Shown piece after piece: positions 41,587-50,833 of a stretch of DNA of 64,000 nucleotides. This stretch comes from an uncultured Desulfosarcina sp. (lineage in GTDB: Bacteria > Desulfobacterota > Desulfobacteria > Desulfobacterales > Desulfosarcinaceae). The stretch lies in assembly GCF_963668215.1 (NCBI RefSeq), contig NZ_OY764190.1, positions 1 through 64,000 of the forward strand, written 5' to 3'. The position numbers and the translations under genes are program-made. How positions within the stretch are numbered: position 1 is the first letter of the stretch; each line of letters opens with the position of its first letter. The notes beneath the pieces were generated by a model. It was not told the origin of the DNA and did no database searches. It was given only the letters and a program-made list of their open reading frames with translations.

Positions 41587-43818
41587 CTAATGATTCTGCA
41601 CGGCTCCCACCGTCTCGATCCGGCAGCCGCAATCAGCTTTGGGCGCCTTTTCCCCTCCCGCCTCCAGGGCATAGCTGACCGCCGCCTGCATGATCCGCTC
41701 CCGGATCCCCGCAGGCTCGGCCAGCCCCATGCGCGCCAGGTAGGGCCGCAGGGTTTCATCCGGTTTCTTGAGCAACTGCCGTGCAACGGCCGGCACCAGC
41801 CGAAGTTTGCTCTCAGCCGCCTTGCGCTGAAGGCCTTTTAAGGCCTTTCCGATAACAATCTCCTCGTCGGTAAAATCCGAACCGAAGGGAAAGGCTCGGA
41901 AAAACCCTTGACGCCGATAAGGCGCCAGCAGCTTTTCCAGGCGCTCGGGGGTGTTGTGACGAAATTCCTCGGGAATCTGGTAATTGCGGGCGATTTTGCC
42001 GGTTTGCTTGGCCTGGGCCAAAAGTCCCCCCTGAAACCGGGAATCGGCGATGTTGAGCATGGCTTTGATGACCTCCTCATCGCTCTTGCCCCGCAGATCG
42101 GCAATGCCGTATTCGGTCACCACGATATCCCGCAGATGCCGGGGAATGGTAACGTGGCCGTAATTGAGAACGATATTGGAAAGCACCCGGGTGCCCTTGC
42201 AGCGGGTGCTGCGAATCATCATGATCAGCCGCCCGTCGTCCAGGGCATGGGCCATGGAAACGAAATTGTACTGGCCGCCCACACCGGAAATGACATTGCC
42301 GCACTCCAGACAATCCGAAGTTACGGCGCCCAGCAGGGTCACCATCATGCCGGCATTGACGAATCTTCCATCCTTGCGCTGCAGGCGCCGGAGTCGTTCG
42401 TCGCCGTATAGCTGGTTGACCTTGTTGACGCCGGTCATGCAGAACAGCTTGCGCTCACGCTCGCTCATGGCATTGAGGCTGTCGTAGAACTGCCGCGGGC
42501 CGATGAAAAAGGCGGCCTGGCAAACCGTGCCGTTTTCCAGCCGGGTTCCCAGGCAATTCCGGGCCACACGCTCCCGGTTCTCGGCCCTGGAAAGGTCCGC
42601 CGGCCAGCTGCGGGTGTGGTTGCGGATCGTATCGCCGGCAAGGGACAGGTCGCTTCTGAAAATGCCGAACCGCTGGAGCCGGTCGAAGTCCGCCTGGCTG
42701 AGCTGCGGCGAGATCGCCCCTTTGTCGATGAGCCGGTCCAGGACGCCGGGATCGATGTTCTCTGCAAGCGTGCCGTCGTTGACCATGGCCTGGACCATCT
42801 CGTCTTCGTAGACTTTTCGTTTGACGATGCCGCTGCGATACAGCTGCATGAAGACGTCCACAAACATTTCCGTGGCGCCGTAAAGCCCCTTTTCGAACTT
42901 CTCGCGGCCGCCGATGCGGTTTACCAGATCATCGTAGCGATCGTCGATTTTCGCTTCCTTCAGCAGCTCCCGATAGGTCGCGTTGTGCCGGTGGCGCATG
43001 ATCAGGCTTTCGGCAATGCCGTCGCCCAGGGACCCGATGCCGATCTGGAGGGTGCCGTCGTCCTTGACCAGCGAACTGACATGGGCGCCGATCATGTAAT
43101 CGGCGGTGGCCACCGCCTGTTTCGGGACGCTGAACAGCGGGAAATCGTACTGCGGGCTGTCGAGGACCAGGTCGTAATGGTCCGGGGACACTTCGGCATC
43201 GCCGTACATGAAGGGCAGGTTGGTGTTCACCTGACCGACGGTAACGATCTTTCTGCCCGAGCGGCGCACGTCTTCCAGGTGATCGAACAACTCCAGGGGC
43301 AGGTCCGCGTTGCAGCTCATGGAATAGCGCGTTTCGCTGCCCATGCGGCGCTTGGCGATCAAATTGCCCATGACGTTGAGCCCGCGGTCCAGAATGTCCC
43401 GGATCACATGGGTGTAGTTGGAGGAAATATAGTTGCGCTGGGCCGCTTTATTTCCCAGATAGCCGCCGGCCTTGACGAAAAATTCGGAAATCGTCACGTT
43501 GGGCGGCAGGTTGCCGCTGCGCAGGTCCGCCATGTAGTCGAATTCCACGAACCCGCCCCAGAGGCGCTCGTCGATGGGGGCCATGAACCGCCGCTCCAGC
43601 TCTCCCGAGCAGCGCGGGCGTTCCAGCGAAAGGGCTGTATAGATCGTCAGCCGGATTTCCAAATCGGATTTGGCGCGCTGGTAGAGGGCGTTGACCAGGT
43701 GGTTGGGCTTGCCCAGTGCCAGCGGCATTCCGAAAACGATGGTTTTGCCGACGGTTTCGATAATCCGGTCGACACACTTGGAAACATCGCTGAAATAAAT
43801 CGGATTCTCTTTGATCAT
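41587..43818 (-). CDS. Acetyl-CoA hydrolase/transferase (class I CoA-transferase family)
   Basis: 743 residues from the ATG at 43818, which has GGGAGAAG upstream; an in-frame extension to 43971 lacks a ribosome site. Two acetyl-CoA hydrolase/transferase parts are visible: an early KTIVFGMPLALGKPNHLVNA and a later GVGGQYNFVSMAHALDDGRL (~560) with VVTEYGIADLRGKSDEEVIK. The usual catalytic Glu-containing E-x-G block corresponds to the region around DCLECGNVISGVGG. About 250 residues longer than standard family members, owing to an inserted middle segment. It could exchange CoA between acetyl-CoA and another acid. Confidence 0.85.
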   Translation of the reverse strand: MIKENPIYFSDVSKCVDRIIETVGKTIVFGMPLALGKPNHLVNALYQRAKSDLEIRLTIYTALSLERPRCSGELERRFMAPIDERLWGGFVEFDYMADLRSGNLPPNVTISEFFVKAGGYLGNKAAQRNYISSNYTHVIRDILDRGLNVMGNLIAKRRMGSETRYSMSCNADLPLELFDHLEDVRRSGRKIVTVGQVNTNLPFMYGDAEVSPDHYDLVLDSPQYDFPLFSVPKQAVATADYMIGAHVSSLVKDDGTLQIGIGSLGDGIAESLIMRHRHNATYRELLKEAKIDDRYDDLVNRIGGREKFEKGLYGATEMFVDVFMQLYRSGIVKRKVYEDEMVQAMVNDGTLAENIDPGVLDRLIDKGAISPQLSQADFDRLQRFGIFRSDLSLAGDTIRNHTRSWPADLSRAENRERVARNCLGTRLENGTVCQAAFFIGPRQFYDSLNAMSERERKLFCMTGVNKVNQLYGDERLRRLQRKDGRFVNAGMMVTLLGAVTSDCLECGNVISGVGGQYNFVSMAHALDDGRLIMMIRSTRCKGTRVLSNIVLNYGHVTIPRHLRDIVVTEYGIADLRGKSDEEVIKAMLNIADSRFQGGLLAQAKQTGKIARNYQIPEEFRHNTPERLEKLLAPYRRQGFFRAFPFGSDFTDEEIVIGKALKGLQRKAAESKLRLVPAVARQLLKKPDETLRPYLARMGLAEPAGIRERIMQAAVSYALEAGGEKAPKADCGCRIETVGAVQNH

Positions 43819-44028
43819 GGCGGTATCTTCTCCCGGAAAGTTGGAACGTCGACAGCTCACAGAAAGTTTTCCAGTGTCCTTCCACGAATAGGGTACCATT
43901 CGTGGACATACACTTTTTGCGTGCATATCCTCTTTAGAGGATCTGACCCTAAAAAAAAATCGGCCAAGCACTCATTTTTTGGCTGGGTAAAAAACAGGAA
44001 GGCGACTAGGTCAAACGCCTAGGGGGAT

Positions 44029-44688
44029 TCATTCAATCTTTTGCCGCTGATCCCAGTCGACGGCGCAGCGCATCAGTTCGGCGGAATTCTTGAGGAGCAG
44101 TTTTTTCTTGATGTTCTCGCGATGGGTACCGATGGTTTTCACGCTGACGTGGAGCATGTCGGCGATTTCCTTGCGCCCGAAGCCCTTGCCGACGAGCTGA
44201 AAGATTTCCATCTCCCGGTCGGACAGGCATTCCAGGGGATTTTCCGTGGCCTGGGCCGGCTTGAAAATAATTTTTCCCAGCAGGGTCTCCACCATGGCTT
44301 CGCTGGCGTAAATCTTACCTTCAAGGACCTGGTGAACGGCCTGGACCACCCTGCCGGTGACCTCCTGCTTGTTGATGTAACCCAGTGCTCCGGCCCGCAG
44401 CACCCGTTCGGCGAAAATCGATTCGTCGTGCATGGAAACCACCAGGATGGGCATGAAGGCGAACTGCGTGTTGAGCATGTGAATCAACTCCAGCCCACTG
44501 GTATCCTTGAGCGTGATGTCCAGGATGACCACATCGGGCTTGGTGCGTTTGATCTCCCGGATCGCATCACTGACGCTCTCGGCCTCTCCGCAGACCATCA
44601 GGTCCGGTTCCTCGTTGATCAGGTGGGAAAGCCCTTTTCGGAAAATCGGGTGGTCATCTACGATAAAAACTCTGGATTGATGGTGCAT
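44029..44688 (-). CDS. NarL/FixJ-type response regulator
   Basis: 219 residues. Receiver domain: VFIVDDHPIFRKGL, phospho-acceptor Asp in DVVILDITLKDTSGLELIHM, and Lys in GALGYINKQE. The C-terminal LuxR-type HTH reads LSDREMEIFQLVGKGFGRKE then IADMLHVSVKTIGTHRENIK. The start overlaps the end of the histidine kinase gene by 31 bases, so they form a two-component pair. Targets are unknown; the CoA-transferase gene is downstream on the same strand. Confidence 0.93.
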   Translation of the reverse strand: MHHQSRVFIVDDHPIFRKGLSHLINEEPDLMVCGEAESVSDAIREIKRTKPDVVILDITLKDTSGLELIHMLNTQFAFMPILVVSMHDESIFAERVLRAGALGYINKQEVTGRVVQAVHQVLEGKIYASEAMVETLLGKIIFKPAQATENPLECLSDREMEIFQLVGKGFGRKEIADMLHVSVKTIGTHRENIKKKLLLKNSAELMRCAVDWDQRQKIE

Positions 44689-45788
44689 CGCACTAAAGTT
44701 CCCTTGGGTTGCCGCCGGGTGACGGTCATTTCAGCCCCGATTCGATTGGCGCGGTGCCGCATGGTCCGCAGGCCCAACCCGCCGCCCTGCTCCGCATCGT
44801 CGGCGATCCCGATACCATCGTCGGTGATCGCCAGGATCAGCGCTCCGTTGTCGGTGGACATGCCGATGGCGATGGCCTGCGCCTTGCCGTGGACCAGCGC
44901 ATTGTTCACCGCCTCCTGTACAATGCGGTACAATTGCGTGGCAACGACGTGTTTGCGGATACCGATGTCGTCGGGCAGGTCAAGCGTAAAAACAACGCCA
45001 AACGCCCGCTCGGTATTTTTTTTCAAATTCTCCAGGGCGCTCATCAGGCCCCTGTCGTCCAGGTCGACGGGGCAAAGCCCCCTGCCCAGCGCCCGGGTCT
45101 TGGCCGTGGCCTGGTTGATGAGAGCGGAAATTTCGGCGGAGAACTGCGCCTGGGGATGCCCTTCTTTGTTCAGCCGGCGCTGAAGCAGTTCGGCCATGGC
45201 CTCCACCCCCACCAGATGGGCGCCCAGATCGTCGTGCAGATCCTGGCCGATGCGCCGGCGCTCGTTTTCCCGAACGGAACGGATGCGCTGCTCCATTTCG
45301 CGGTGTTCGGTCACATCGGTGATGGAGGCAATGCTTTTGTCGCTGCCCGGTATCATGGCCACGGTGAAAAAGCAGGTGCGCAGACGGCCGTCCTTGACGC
45401 GCACCCGGCATTCGTAATTGCGCGGCGCCAGATGGGGAAGCTCGCGCCGCAGGTAATGGTAGCGGAGCATGCGCTCCACATCCACTTCGGCAATCAGCCG
45501 GGTCCAGGACATCCGGCCTTCCACCTGGCTGCGGTGGTATCCGGACAATTTCTCGAACTCTTCGTTGACCATGGCGATGGTGGTATCCTGCTCCATCAGC
45601 AAAAAAGCCGTGCCGGTGTTTTCGACGATGGTCCGATAGATCCGGTCTCCGGCGCTGCCGAGGCGGCCGGTGCCGCGCCGACCGGCGCGATAGCCGTAGC
45701 CGAAGCGTCTTTTAAGCTTCGGCACCCGAATGGGCAGCCCGCGGGTTCGGTTGTCGGTACTTTTTCTCATCGTTTCCATTTTATCCAC
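44658..45788 (-). CDS. PAS-domain sensor histidine kinase (HisKA_3 type)
   Basis: 376 residues without clear transmembrane segments. A PAS domain (~50-165; IYRTIVENTGTAFLLMEQDT, NEEFEKLSGYHRSQVEGRMS) precedes the HisKA_3 block ENERRRIGQDLHDDLGAHLV with the phospho-acceptor His, then the ATPase part RIVQEAVNNALVHGKAQAIA, ITDDGIGIADDAEQGGGLGL. This is the NarX/DegS kinase class that pairs with NarL-type regulators, as encoded directly after it. It is probably cytosolic, sensing a soluble or redox signal. Start may be GTG 45788 or ATG 45779. Confidence 0.92.
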   Translation of the reverse strand: MDKMETMRKSTDNRTRGLPIRVPKLKRRFGYGYRAGRRGTGRLGSAGDRIYRTIVENTGTAFLLMEQDTTIAMVNEEFEKLSGYHRSQVEGRMSWTRLIAEVDVERMLRYHYLRRELPHLAPRNYECRVRVKDGRLRTCFFTVAMIPGSDKSIASITDVTEHREMEQRIRSVRENERRRIGQDLHDDLGAHLVGVEAMAELLQRRLNKEGHPQAQFSAEISALINQATAKTRALGRGLCPVDLDDRGLMSALENLKKNTERAFGVVFTLDLPDDIGIRKHVVATQLYRIVQEAVNNALVHGKAQAIAIGMSTDNGALILAITDDGIGIADDAEQGGGLGLRTMRHRANRIGAEMTVTRRQPKGTLVRCTINPEFLS

Positions 45789-45998
45789 GTCGACGCCTTG
45801 GAGAATCGTTATATCCGGATGTTCGTTCCGTTTCCGGCAGCATTTTCGCTTGTAGTCGATTCGCTATGATTTCTCAAGCGTTAAGCCTCGAACAACCCGG
45901 ATGCCCGAATCTCGTTTCGGGTGCGTTTCGGCCTTTTTTCGACTTCTGTCGATTTTTTGTTTACCTATTACTTTCAACACATTGCAATCGTACCAAAT

Positions 45999-46016
45999 AA
46001 AACCTTGAAAGGTTTT
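45999..46016. promoter_or_regulatory. Perfect inverted repeat in the rnf upstream region
   Basis: AAAACCTTGAAAGGTTTT has 8-base exact arms around a 2-base centre, 88 bases before the cytochrome start, in the 315-base divergent gap (45789-46103) between the histidine kinase and the rnf cluster. It could be an operator for the rnf operon or the kinase gene. I see no convincing -35/-10 pair. Inference from position and symmetry only. Confidence 0.35.
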
Positions 46017-46103
46017 GTGCATTATGATAGTCGATTGTCTTATTTTCTACCCGCGTTCTACTCAAAACCCAACTAAACCAACTCCAAAAAGGATCAGGGC
46101 CAC

Positions 46104-46550
46104 ATGACGTCGAAGAAACAGCAGTTGTTTGCTTACGGTCTGGCAATCCACCTGTTGCTGGTCGGCATTATCTGTTATGCCGCTTTTCCCACCCCGATAC
46201 CCGAAGAGCCCATTCGTATCATGTATCAGACCAATGCCGGGAAAGTCCTTTTTGAACACCACACCCACACCGATGCATACGGTTACGGGGCCGATTGCTT
46301 CGACTGCCACCACCATCCCAGTGACGATGAAGCCGCCTTGATCGCCTGCGGACAATGCCACCAGGGACCCGCCGAAGACGGCGAAAAACCCGCGGTCTGC
46401 CTGGATTGCCACGATGAAAGCGATATCGAGGATACGGAGATGAGTTCACGGGCGGATGCGTTTCACCAGCAGTGCACCGAATGTCATGAGCAGTTCGAAA
46501 AGGGTCCGCAGCCCGGCTCCGAGAACTGTTCCGCATGTCACGTCCTGTAA
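46104..46550 (+). CDS. Pentahaem cytochrome c (class III-like) at the head of the rnf operon
   Basis: 148 residues. A single N-terminal membrane helix/signal (LFAYGLAIHLLLVGIICYAA) is followed by five C-x-x-C-H haem sites: CFDCH, CGQCH, CLDCH, CTECH and CSACH, plus additional His such as FEHHTHTDAYGYG for axial ligation. Multihaem cytochromes encoded next to rnf in Desulfovibrionales and Desulfobacterales are thought to exchange electrons with the periplasmic side of Rnf. It lies 71 bases before rnfC on the same strand. Confidence 0.88.
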   Translation: MTSKKQQLFAYGLAIHLLLVGIICYAAFPTPIPEEPIRIMYQTNAGKVLFEHHTHTDAYGYGADCFDCHHHPSDDEAALIACGQCHQGPAEDGEKPAVCLDCHDESDIEDTEMSSRADAFHQQCTECHEQFEKGPQPGSENCSACHVL

Positions 46551-46621
46551 TCGAAGCCGGCTGTACCGATGGATCGGTTGCTACGATTCATTTCCCTGCG
46601 GCCCTAAAAAAAGGTTGAGCT

Positions 46622-47902
46622 ATGCGTAAACGATCATTCTTCGGTCTTTCCAAACCTTCTTTCCATTACGAACTGGCAACCGACAGCTTTGCCGATGCGG
46701 TGACCATTCCGACGCCGGACACCCTGACGATTTATATCAAACAGGAAATGAAGCAAACCGGCGACCTGAAGGTGGGAACCGCCGTAAAAACCGGACAGCG
46801 GCTGACATTGGCCGAAGACGCGGATGCCTGCGCCATCGCCCCGGCCTGCGGCACCATTTGTGCGGTAGCGCCTTTTTCCGCCGACTTCGGCCGGACCTGG
46901 ACCGCGGTGACCATCAAAACCGATGGCGGCAAGGACCTGGACACCGAATTTTCAGAAGCCAGCCAGACGCCTTCTTTGGAAACCCTGGCGCGCTACCTGA
47001 CCGCCTGTCCGGGAGAACCGGACATCGCACCGTTGATGGACAAGCGCAATCCCGTAAAAACCATCGTGATCTACGCCGGAAATGCGGACCTGCTCATCGA
47101 TACCGGCCTGTACGTTTTCAAGAAAAACATCGAGGCTGTAAATGAAGGCATCGAAATCCTGAGAAAAGCCACCGGCATCGAAGACATCGTCATCGTAGTG
47201 CCGGAAGAGAGCGTCCAGAACTACTCGGGGCACCTGGATGCCCGCATCCACCCGATTCCGTCCCGCTATCCCTATGCCCAGCCCCTGATGGTCCTCTACC
47301 ATCTTACCGGCCGGCTGCCGGATGAAAGCGGTATGGCGGACATGGGCGTCCATTTCCTCCGGGCGGAAGCTGTTGCGGCCATCGGCCAGGCCTTTGCCAC
47401 GGGCCGGCTGCCCGTTGAGAAAACCGTCGCCGTCATCGACAAAAGCGGCGGCAAACACCTGGCCCGGGCACGGATCGGCACGCCGGTGGGTGTGCTGCTG
47501 AAGCGGTTTGGCGTGGAAGTTAACGATCACGACAAGATCGTCTTCGGCGGTCCCATGACCGGCAGCGCCATCTACAGCGAGGACCAGCCCATCGGACCGG
47601 ATACCGATGCCATCATGGTTCAGGATAAAAGCGTCATCCCCTTTTACAGTGATTATCCCTGCGTCAACTGCGGCGATTGCGTAAGCATCTGTCCGGCCAA
47701 TGTGCAGGTCAACCTGCTGGTCCGATTTCTGGAAGCCGGGCAATACGCCGAAGGCGCCGATATGTACGACCTGTACTCGTGCATCGAATGCGGCCTTTGC
47801 AGTTACGTCTGCGTCTCCCGCATTCCGATTTATCAGTACATCAAACTGGCAAAATACGAATTAGGCCGGATATCATCTGCGGAGGAAGTCGATGAACAGT
47901 AA
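46622..47902 (+). CDS. rnfC: Rnf complex subunit RnfC
   Basis: 426 residues. N-terminal barrel-sandwich part (DTLTIYIKQEMKQTGDLKVG), a Rossmann-like NADH/FMN-binding middle (VKTIVIYAGNADLLIDTGLY; VFGGPMTGSAIYSED), and two 4Fe-4S sites CVNCGDCVSICP and CIECGLCSYVC. RnfC is the cytoplasmic NADH-side subunit of the ferredoxin:NAD oxidoreductase that couples electron flow to ion pumping. It overlaps rnfD by 11 bases. Confidence 0.95.
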   Translation: MRKRSFFGLSKPSFHYELATDSFADAVTIPTPDTLTIYIKQEMKQTGDLKVGTAVKTGQRLTLAEDADACAIAPACGTICAVAPFSADFGRTWTAVTIKTDGGKDLDTEFSEASQTPSLETLARYLTACPGEPDIAPLMDKRNPVKTIVIYAGNADLLIDTGLYVFKKNIEAVNEGIEILRKATGIEDIVIVVPEESVQNYSGHLDARIHPIPSRYPYAQPLMVLYHLTGRLPDESGMADMGVHFLRAEAVAAIGQAFATGRLPVEKTVAVIDKSGGKHLARARIGTPVGVLLKRFGVEVNDHDKIVFGGPMTGSAIYSEDQPIGPDTDAIMVQDKSVIPFYSDYPCVNCGDCVSICPANVQVNLLVRFLEAGQYAEGADMYDLYSCIECGLCSYVCVSRIPIYQYIKLAKYELGRISSAEEVDEQ

Positions 47903-48854
47903 GAAAACGCTAATCGTTTCCCACGCGCCGTTCTGGCACGACGGCAGCGGGATTCCCGAGCGAAGCTACAACGCCATCATTGCCGCCCTTCCGGCTGCCA
48001 TCGTCGGGATCGCCTATTACGGCGCGCCGGCACTGGGCGTCATCAGCCTGGCCATGTCGACGGCAATTCTGTGGGAGTTGCTGTTCAACTATGTCAGCAA
48101 ACAGCCCGTTACGGTCGGCAACGGCAACGCCGCCCTGATGGGGCTGCTGCTGGCCATGGCCCTTCCCGCATCGACCCCCTGGTGGCTGGTTGTCATCGGC
48201 ACCTTTCTGGCCATCGTCATCGGCATGCAGATTTTCGGCGGCCTCGGCGCCAATCCGTTCAATCCGGTGGCGCTCGCGGTAGCCATCCTGATGGTTTCCT
48301 ACAATGCCCACATGGATTTCGATGCCGGCCTGGTCAACTTTTCGCTGAGCTTTCCTTCGGCCACGGATCCGCTGGCCGCCCTGAAAGCCTTTGGTCCGGC
48401 TGCAGTCGCGGACCTGAGCCCTGTCGACCTGTTCATGGGCAAACAGGTGGGCGGTTTAGGAAGCACCTGCGGTCTGGCCCTGGCCATCGGCGGCCTCTAC
48501 CTGATGCTGCGGGGAATCATTCGCTGGGAAATCAGCGTCTCCTTCATCGTCGGCATCTTCATCTGCGCCCTGCTCTTCAACATGGCCGACCCGACCCGCT
48601 ATGCCCCGCCGGTTTTCCACCTGCTGACCGGGTACACCCTGTTCGGGGCCTTTTTCCTGGCCACCGAGTCCACGACGTCGCCGGTTAATCTTATCCCCAT
48701 GGTAATCTACGGCGTTTTGGGCGGTGTCATGACGGTGCTGATCCGCAACATCGGCGCCTATGTGGACGGCGTGGTCTTCGCGATTCTCCTGATCAATCTG
48801 ATAAATCCGCTGGTCGACAAGATCAGACCCAAGGCGATTGGAAAGGTGGCGTAA
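47892..48854 (+). CDS. rnfD: Rnf complex subunit RnfD
   Basis: 320-residue membrane protein with about nine hydrophobic helices (AIIAALPAAIVGIAYYGAPA; GNAALMGLLLAMALPASTPW; GLGANPFNPVALAVAILMVS). The covalent-FMN site is ATESTTSPVNLIPM, with Thr as the likely attachment residue. RnfD forms part of the ion-translocating membrane core. Its ATG lies within the end of rnfC. Confidence 0.95.
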   Translation: MNSKKTLIVSHAPFWHDGSGIPERSYNAIIAALPAAIVGIAYYGAPALGVISLAMSTAILWELLFNYVSKQPVTVGNGNAALMGLLLAMALPASTPWWLVVIGTFLAIVIGMQIFGGLGANPFNPVALAVAILMVSYNAHMDFDAGLVNFSLSFPSATDPLAALKAFGPAAVADLSPVDLFMGKQVGGLGSTCGLALAIGGLYLMLRGIIRWEISVSFIVGIFICALLFNMADPTRYAPPVFHLLTGYTLFGAFFLATESTTSPVNLIPMVIYGVLGGVMTVLIRNIGAYVDGVVFAILLINLINPLVDKIRPKAIGKVA

Positions 48855-48855
48855 C

Positions 48856-49449
48856 ATGGGAGAAATGATCAAAATGGTTGTTGTCCTGACCGTATTGAGC
48901 GTCGTCTCCGGCGGCAGCCTTGCGTGGTTGAAGGATTTTACCGAACCCAAAATCGAAAACCAGGTCATGAACCTGGTTAAAGGACCCGCCATCCGGCAGA
49001 TGCTGAGCGAAGCCGAGAATGATCCCGTGGAAGACCGCTTTAAAATCCAGAAAGGCGAAGAAGAGCACACTGTCTTCGTGGGCGTCTTCGGCGGCGCGGC
49101 CGATACGGTGGTGGTCGAGTCCAGCGCCAACGGCTTTGCCGACAAGGTGGGGCTGGTCGTGGCCTTCAATATGTCCGACAACACCCTGCGCGGTGTCGCC
49201 GTGACAACGAGCAAGGAAACCCCCGGCCTGGGTGCCAGGGCCAAGGAAGATCCCAGCTTTGCCGCCCAATTCAAGGGTAAAGGCATCGCCACGCCCTTCG
49301 CTGTCTCCAAGGACGGTGGCCAGATCAGCGCCCTGAGCGGCGCCACGATCACCTCACGGGCGGTATGCACCGGCGTCAACAACGCCGTCAAGACCTACAA
49401 CGACCTGAAGCCGCAAATCGAAGACCAAATCAAAGGCATGGGCAAATAA
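48856..49449 (+). CDS. rnfG: Rnf complex subunit RnfG
   Basis: 197 residues from the ATG at 48856, one base after the rnfD stop. One N-terminal membrane helix (MVVVLTVLSVVSGGSLAWL) anchors a periplasmic FMN domain: TSKETPGLGARAKEDPSFAA and the flavinylation motif ALSGATITSRAV, where the Thr carries FMN in the family. It transfers electrons on the outer side of the complex, plausibly to or from the cytochrome encoded upstream. Confidence 0.94.
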   Translation: MGEMIKMVVVLTVLSVVSGGSLAWLKDFTEPKIENQVMNLVKGPAIRQMLSEAENDPVEDRFKIQKGEEEHTVFVGVFGGAADTVVVESSANGFADKVGLVVAFNMSDNTLRGVAVTTSKETPGLGARAKEDPSFAAQFKGKGIATPFAVSKDGGQISALSGATITSRAVCTGVNNAVKTYNDLKPQIEDQIKGMGK

Positions 49450-49462
49450 AGGAGTTAGCGCA

Positions 49463-50086
49463 ATGGCCAAATCGATCGTGTCTGAATTTACCAAAGGCCT
49501 GTGGAAGGAAGTCCCTCCGTTCCGACTGGTCCTCGGCCTTTGTCCGACCCTGGGCGTCACCACTTCCCTGAAAAACGGTCTCGGCATGGGGCTGGCCACC
49601 ACCTTCGTTCTGCTCTGCTCCAACATCCTGGTATCGCTGTTGAGAAAAGTGATCCCCGCCAAAGTGCGCATCGCCTGCTATATTATTATCATCGCCACCT
49701 TCGTCATCGTGGTCGAGCAGATGATGGCAGCCTTCGCCTACGGCCTGTTCATGGATCTGGGCGTCTTCATTCCCCTGATCGTGGTCAACTGTATCGTGCT
49801 GGGACGCGCCGAAGCCTTTGCCTCTAAAAACGGGGTATTCAAGTCGACGGCCGACGGATTGGGAATCGGCCTCGGGTTCACATGGGCACTGGGACTGCTG
49901 GGAATGGTTCGCGAATTGATCGGCACCGGCTCCCTTAAAGGAGACGTGTTCGGACTGATTCACTGGAATTTCCAGAATATTTTCGGTCCCTCGTTCGAAC
50001 CCTTCGGATTCGCCGTTCAGGCCCCGGGCGCATTTGTGCTTCTGGGATTGTTGCTCTGTGCGATGAACCTGATCCCCAGCAAATAG
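49463..50086 (+). CDS. rnfE: Rnf complex subunit RnfE
   Basis: 207-residue membrane protein with six helices: FRLVLGLCPTLGVTTSLKNG at the start is typical, with later VPLIVVNCIVLGRAEAFASK-type motif (FIPLIVVNCIVLGRAEAFA). RnfE and RnfA are homologous and form the central pair that holds an iron-sulphur site between Cys residues in NC-containing helices, as seen in related complexes. AAAGGAG lies just before the ATG. Confidence 0.95.
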   Translation: MAKSIVSEFTKGLWKEVPPFRLVLGLCPTLGVTTSLKNGLGMGLATTFVLLCSNILVSLLRKVIPAKVRIACYIIIIATFVIVVEQMMAAFAYGLFMDLGVFIPLIVVNCIVLGRAEAFASKNGVFKSTADGLGIGLGFTWALGLLGMVRELIGTGSLKGDVFGLIHWNFQNIFGPSFEPFGFAVQAPGAFVLLGLLLCAMNLIPSK

Positions 50087-50105
50087 CATCGAGGAGTACA
50101 CCACC

Positions 50106-50678
50106 ATGGAATATATCGAAATCATCGTCGCCACCATCTTCGTCAACAACATCCTGCTGGCGCAGTTTCTGGGCAACTGCCCCTTTTTGGGGACGTCCAA
50201 GAAAATGGAGACGGCCCTGGGCATGGCCATGGCCGTCATCTTCGTGCTGGTCATGGCCGGAGGGATCACCTGGCTCATCTACGACTATCTGCTGCTACCC
50301 AACAAGCTCGTCTACCTTCGAACCATCGCCTTTATCCTGGTCATCGCCGCTCTGGTTCAGTTCGTGGAGATGTTCCTGAAAAAGAGTATTCCGGCCCTCT
50401 ATGCCGGCCTGGGTATCTTCCTGCCGTTGATCACTACCAACTGCGCCGTCTTCGGCGTGTGCGTGCTCAACATCGACAAAGAACTGAATTTTCTGCAGAC
50501 CCTGGTAACCTCTTTTGGATATGCCGCCGGCTTCGGTCTGGCGTTGATCCTCTTTGCCGGCTTGCGCGAACGCATCCTTCTGGCCCGGGTTCCCAAACCC
50601 TTGCAGGATACGTCCATCGCGCTGATCACCGCCGGTATGATTTCCCTGAGTTTTTACGCATTCCGGGGAATGGTATAG
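50106..50678 (+). CDS. rnfA: Rnf complex subunit RnfA
   Basis: 190 residues, six membrane helices, homologous to RnfE. Characteristic motifs are NNILLAQFLGNCPFLGTSKK and PLITTNCAVFGVCVLN with the paired Cys. It follows rnfE by 19 bases with GAGGAG before the ATG. The operon is then interrupted by a terminator-like hairpin before the last gene. Confidence 0.95.
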   Translation: MEYIEIIVATIFVNNILLAQFLGNCPFLGTSKKMETALGMAMAVIFVLVMAGGITWLIYDYLLLPNKLVYLRTIAFILVIAALVQFVEMFLKKSIPALYAGLGIFLPLITTNCAVFGVCVLNIDKELNFLQTLVTSFGYAAGFGLALILFAGLRERILLARVPKPLQDTSIALITAGMISLSFYAFRGMV

Positions 50679-50718
50679 CACCGGACGCCCAACGGAAAGC
50701 GGTACGCCTATAGCAGTC

Positions 50719-50758
50719 AAAAGCCGTTTGGAGCGCGGAAGTTCCAAACGGCTTTTTT
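50719..50758 (+). terminator. Hairpin with U-tract between rnfA and rnfB
   Basis: Perfect arms AAAAGCCGTTTGGA and TCCAAACGGCTTTT around a 12-base loop, followed by further T residues: a standard factor-independent terminator on the plus strand. It would reduce or stop transcription of the rnfB-like gene from the rnf promoter, so that gene may have its own promoter within 50759-50820 or depend on read-through. Confidence 0.75.
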
Positions 50759-50833
50759 CCAGCAGTAACGATCGCAAGATCGCCCCTACCGAAATCGTTT
50801 CTAATAATCAGGATTTGGGAAAAGGAGGTTTTC

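Noticed and set aside
43819..43971. N-terminal extension of the CoA-transferase-family protein
   Set aside because: No ribosome site for the upstream start, and the extension is Arg/Ser/Cys-rich without similarity; the ATG at 43818 has a good site.
44041..45183. Long plus-strand frames over the two-component genes (also 44709-45869)
   Set aside because: The minus strand encodes clear kinase and regulator motifs; the antisense frames have none.
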